Source: Pholis gunnellus
Lineage: Eukaryota > Chordata > Actinopteri > Perciformes > Pholidae
Direction: 5' to 3'
Assembly: GCA_910591455.2 (NCBI GenBank)
Contig: OU342806.1
Span: 720,941-784,940, forward strand
Length of the DNA: 64,000 nucleotides
Shown: positions 57,371 to 64,000 of the stretch, piece by piece
Layout: every line of letters begins with the position of its first letter
Numbering within the stretch: the first letter of the stretch is position 1
The notes under the pieces: generated by a model
The model's input: the letters and a program-made list of their open reading frames with translations, nothing else
Database searches by the model: none
What the model was told of the DNA's origin: nothing
Made by a program: the position numbers and the translations under genes

Positions 57371-59412
57371 TTTATTAAGCAAAGAGTACATTTTCAGGTA
57401 GCAAAGGATAAATACTTTATCATCATCATTCTTATTTTAGCCTCCATGTGCTCAAAGAACAGAAGAGAAACTTAAAATGAAGAAAATACTGATGAAAAAC
57501 AACCATCGAATCGAGCTCCGATGTGTTCAAGGCCGCGTGGAGTTTGTGAATGTTCATCTTTATATTCCAGCCTGAAGCTATAAAACAAAGATGAAACGAA
57601 TATCTTCTTAAACTAACAGAAAACATTTGTCCTTTCTCATCCAGTGTTTGAGGCGCTTACTATTGCTCAGAAAATACAGGAATATAAATGATCTTTGGTA
57701 AATGACACACTTTATAAAAATGTACTACAAAGAGAGACAACAATCAAATATTAAAGGTGCTGCTGCTTCAACATCAAACGGTCAAAACTTTTACTTTCAT
57801 GCTGAACACCAACAATCCTCAACGGCAACTCAGAAATGATGCTTTCAAAGTGCAAATTTAAATCTTAAAGCGGCGTCTTGTACATTTGGGAAAAGACTTT
57901 CTTTCTCTGTTGAGCTTTTTTTGTTTTACAGCTGAGCTCCAGCAGAAATAAAGAAAAACTGTTGGAAAAAGGAGCTTCAAGTAAAAAAAATCACGTTTAT
58001 GAAACGAGATGAAAAGCTGGTTGTTTAAAAGGAACAGTTTGACATTTTGGGAAATATGATTTGTTTTCTGACTGACAGTTAGATGAGAATATTTACACCA
58101 CAGCCAAGGAGAAGGTTAGCTTAGCTTAGCATAAAGGCAAAAAACAGACATAAAATGAAAGTAGCATCTTCTCTGTTCAGTCCGTATATAAAGTGTAAAA
58201 ACAACACTTTGTGGTTCTACAGGAGTTATATTTGTTATAGAAAAAAGTTGTAAAGAAGTTGAAAAAGTTTTAGTATAAATTAAAGAAGCAGTGTGTGAGA
58301 TTTAGTGACCTCTAGTGGTGAAGCTGCAGACTGAACCAACTGAACATCCCTCTGTTTTTCAGGTAACAACATGAAAGTCTCTCTACAGAGTTTGGTTTGT
58401 CTCTTCTGGGCTCCTGTAGAAACATGCAGCTCCCTATTTAGATAATAAAGCTAACAAAAACACAACGATTCTTATCTTTTTTTGGTGATTAAACACGACT
58501 GAAAACATCGTTATGAATATTATATCACATTTCTGATAATAGATCCCACTAAATGCCACAAACTGGACTTTTAAACAAAGGAGCCGCGGAATAATTAGTG
58601 AGTTTAGACGTCAGGTTAGCTTTAGCCACAGCTAGCTTTTAGTTTTCGTATTAAACTTTCCCAAAATGTCAAAACTTTTCTTTTAACGTGAAACTGGCGC
58701 ACGCACACACGCACACACACACACTTTCAGGGACATAACATTGATTTCCTGGAGAACAATAATAACCGCTACCCCCCCTAAACCTAATCCAAACCGTAAC
58801 CTAACCCTAAACCAAGTCTTCACCATGAGATGTAATGATTTAGTTTAACCCAACGTGCACTTTGTCCACCAAAAAAGTAGAGTCCCCACAATGTGACTGT
58901 GTGATCAGATTGATGTCCCCACAAGACAGTAAAACAAACAGACACACAGCATCATTACTGGTAGATTGTAGCTCTCATGGTTTTCAGTGGAATGTAGTGA
59001 ATGATTGAAATGAGGCTCTGATGTCTCCTGTGAAGATCAAACACTGAAACATGTTTCTATAGCAACCGATAACACACACACACACACACAAACTCTCTGA
59101 TCTCTAAAATCTGAACAAACAGAGAAACAATCAGAATGTCTGGAATGTCTTAAAGAAACCTGATGGACTGCTGAGATGCATCTTTGAAATAAAAACATTC
59201 CAGGATTTCAAAAAACAAGAAACGGGAGATATTCCAGTTCTTCAACCTGAAAGCCTCAAAAACATCTCACGGCTTCAAAACAGCCACAATATAAAGTACC
59301 TGTTATATAAAACAATCTGCTCGAAAAATACAATAAAATTACTTTTTTCTTTCTTTTTATATATAAAAACTTTTGTGCAAATTGGAGTTTTTCGTGTCAG
59401 ACTTCGGAGACG
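57371..59412 (-). other. Probable atp10a 3' UTR
   Basis: About 2 kb of repeat-poor sequence directly downstream of the atp10a stop. TTTATT at 57371-57376 (AATAAA for atp10a) is a candidate polyadenylation signal. Frames here are short and unrecognised. The 3' UTR reading is inferred from position and lack of arrays. Confidence 0.4.
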
Positions 59413-62405
<2,993 letters not shown>

Positions 62406-62618
62406 CTGGAAGACACCGGAGGAAACAGTCAGTCTGCTGCCTCCTCCATTCCTTTCCTCGCCTCCTTACCTCGCGTCTTGTCCCGCCCGTGCAATCGGAG
62501 GAGGAGGCGAGGAGGAGCCGTGAGGAAAGAGGAGTCGAGGCAACAGGTATTTAACAAACGAGACATAACGCGGTTCATGACAAGAACGATCGGACGTCAC
62601 ACATTTTACATCTAAACG
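62406..62618. other. atp10a intron, GA/CT-rich
   Basis: Intron sequence upstream of exon 62280-62405, with pyrimidine- and purine-rich stretches (CCTCCTCC, GGAGGAGGAGG). No exon or element recognised. Confidence 0.4.
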
Positions 62619-62621
62619 ATG

Positions 62622-64000
62622 CTGATGGGAGGAGGAGGTACGCTGTTAGGAGGAGGAGGTACGACGCTGTTAGGAGGAGGTACGCTGTTAGGAGGAGGTA
62701 CGCTGTTAGGAGGAGGAGGTACGCTGTTAGGAGGAGGTACGCTGTTAGGAGGAGGTACGCTGTTAGGAGGAGGAGGTACGCTGTTAGGAGGAGGTACGCT
62801 GTTAGGAGGAGGTACGCTGTTAGGAGGAGGAGGTACGCTGTTAGGAGGAGGTACGCTGTTAGGAGGAGGTACGCTGTTAGGAGGAGGAGGTACGCTGTTA
62901 GGAGGAGGTACGCTGTTAGGAGGAGGTACGCTGTTAGGAGGAGGAGGTACGACGCTGTTAGGAGGAGGTACGCTGTTAGGAGGAGGTACGCTGTTAGGAG
63001 GAGGAGGTACGCTGTTAGGAGGAGGTACGCTGTTAGGAGGAGGTACGCTGTTAGGAGGAGGAGGTACGCTGTTAGGAGGAGGTACGCTGTTAGGAGGAGG
63101 AGGTACGCTGTTAGGAGGAGGTACGCTGTTAGGAGGAGGTACGCTGTTAGGAGGAGGAGGTACGCTGTTAGGAGGAGGAGGTACGTTGTTAGGAGGAGGA
63201 GGTACGTTGTTAGGAGGAGGTACGCTGTTAGGAGGAGGTACGTTGTTAGGAGGAGGAGGTACGTTGTTAGGAGGAGGTACGCTGTTAGGAGGAGGAGGTA
63301 CGTTGTTAGGAGGAGGTACGCTGTTAGGAGGAGGTACGCTGTTAGGAGGAGGAGGTACGTTGTTAGGAGGAGGTACGTTGTTAGGAGGAGGTACGCTGTT
63401 AGGAGGAGGAGGTACGTTGTTAGGAGGAGGTACGCTGTTAGGAGGAGGTACGTTGTTAGGAGGAGGTACGCTGTTAGGAGGAGGTACGCTGTTAGGAGGA
63501 GGTACGTTGTTAGGAGGAGGTACGCTGTTAGGAGGAGGTACGCTGTTAGGAGGAGGTACGTTGTTAGGAGGAGGTACGACGCTGTTAGGAGGAGGTGTGG
63601 TGACCTGTTAGGAGGAGGTGTGATGTGTTAGGAGGAGGTGTGGTGTGTTAGGAGGAGGTGTGACCTGTTAGGAGGAGGTGTGGTGATGTGTTAGGAGGAG
63701 GTGTGATGTGTTAGGAGGAGGTGTGATGTGTTAGGAGGAGGTGTGGTGATGTGTCAGGAGGAGGTGTGATGTGTTAGGAGGAGGTGTGGTGTGTTAGGAG
63801 GAGGTGTGATGTGTTAGGAGGAGGTGTGATGTGTTAGGAGGAGGTGTGGTGTGTTAGGAGGAGGTGTGATGTGTTAGGAGGAGGTGTGATGTGTTAGGAG
63901 GAGGTGTGGTGATGTGTCAGGAGGAGGTGTGATGTGTTAGGAGGAGGTGTGGTGTGTTAGGAGGAGGTGTGATGTGTTAGGAGGAGGTGTGATGTGTTAG
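62622..64000. repeat. 18/21-bp minisatellite running off the right edge
   Basis: To about 63595 the units are GGAGGAGGTACGCTGTTA (18 bp) or the same with one more GGA (21 bp). After 63595 the unit changes to GGAGGAGGTGTGATGTGTTA-like (17-23 bp). G-rich on the plus strand, C-rich in the atp10a transcript. The LLGGGT-type open frame is spurious. The array continues beyond the window. Confidence 0.97.

Noticed and set aside
62619..63611. 330-residue LLGGGT repeat frame
   Set aside because: Product of the 18/21-bp array in an atp10a intron; all variants keep multiples of three by chance of unit length.

Overview
The window is teleost fish nuclear DNA. The genes are split into short exons with GT/AG borders, their proteins match vertebrate families, and the spacers hold hAT-type MITEs, a LINE tail, other teleost-type dispersed repeats and a very heavy load of mini- and microsatellites. 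Four protein-coding genes were assembled exon by exon by reading frame, splice borders and remembered family sequence: tmem131 (minus strand; first 17 coding exons, continuing off the left edge), cnga3 (plus strand; all 8 coding exons, about 730 aa), ube3a (minus strand; complete, about 820 aa) and atp10a (minus strand; last six coding exons, continuing off the right edge). No rRNA, tRNA, CRISPR or bacterial feature was seen.

Layout. 1-24.1 kb: tmem131 exons 17 to 1 (left to right), with introns holding a 222-bp intron made almost wholly of (GA)n, a 48-bp minisatellite, a CATCACATCTAT array, a 34/36-bp minisatellite, three dispersed elements in intron 3 (two hAT-type, one CTCF-motif MITE), a further dispersed repeat, and a 63-bp minisatellite in intron 1. 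24.1-36.3 kb: tmem131 promoter side, a LINE 3' end that grades into a 23-bp minisatellite of about 2.85 kb, then 7-, 9-, 16-bp and other arrays up to cnga3. 36.3-45.2 kb: cnga3, with a 2.5-kb 24-bp minisatellite filling intron 3. 45.2-55.2 kb: ube3a, tail-to-tail with cnga3, with two arrays of one shared 15-bp unit in its introns. 55.2-57.3 kb: AT-rich spacer and one hAT fragment. 57.3-62.4 kb: atp10a 3' UTR and last exons. 62.6-64 kb: an 18/21-bp array in an atp10a intron, running off the edge.

Biology. The proteins are not one pathway: TMEM131 is an ER secretory factor for collagen, CNGA3 is the cone photoreceptor cGMP-gated channel, UBE3A is a HECT ubiquitin ligase and ATP10A is a P4 lipid flippase. 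What links them is gene order. In human, TMEM131 and CNGA3 lie on chromosome 2q11 while UBE3A and ATP10A lie in the imprinted 15q11-q13 domain; here they are contiguous, which agrees with the reported ancestral CNGA3-UBE3A neighbourhood of non-eutherian vertebrates.

Most unusual points: a MITE repeated five times that carries CTCF- and YY1-like motifs in convergent orientation around cnga3; a minisatellite born from the last codons of a LINE; splice donors embedded in dinucleotide arrays; an apparent frameshift in a G8-CGC-G9 run of atp10a; and two competing ube3a donors that each create the start codon. About a quarter of the window is tandem repeat.
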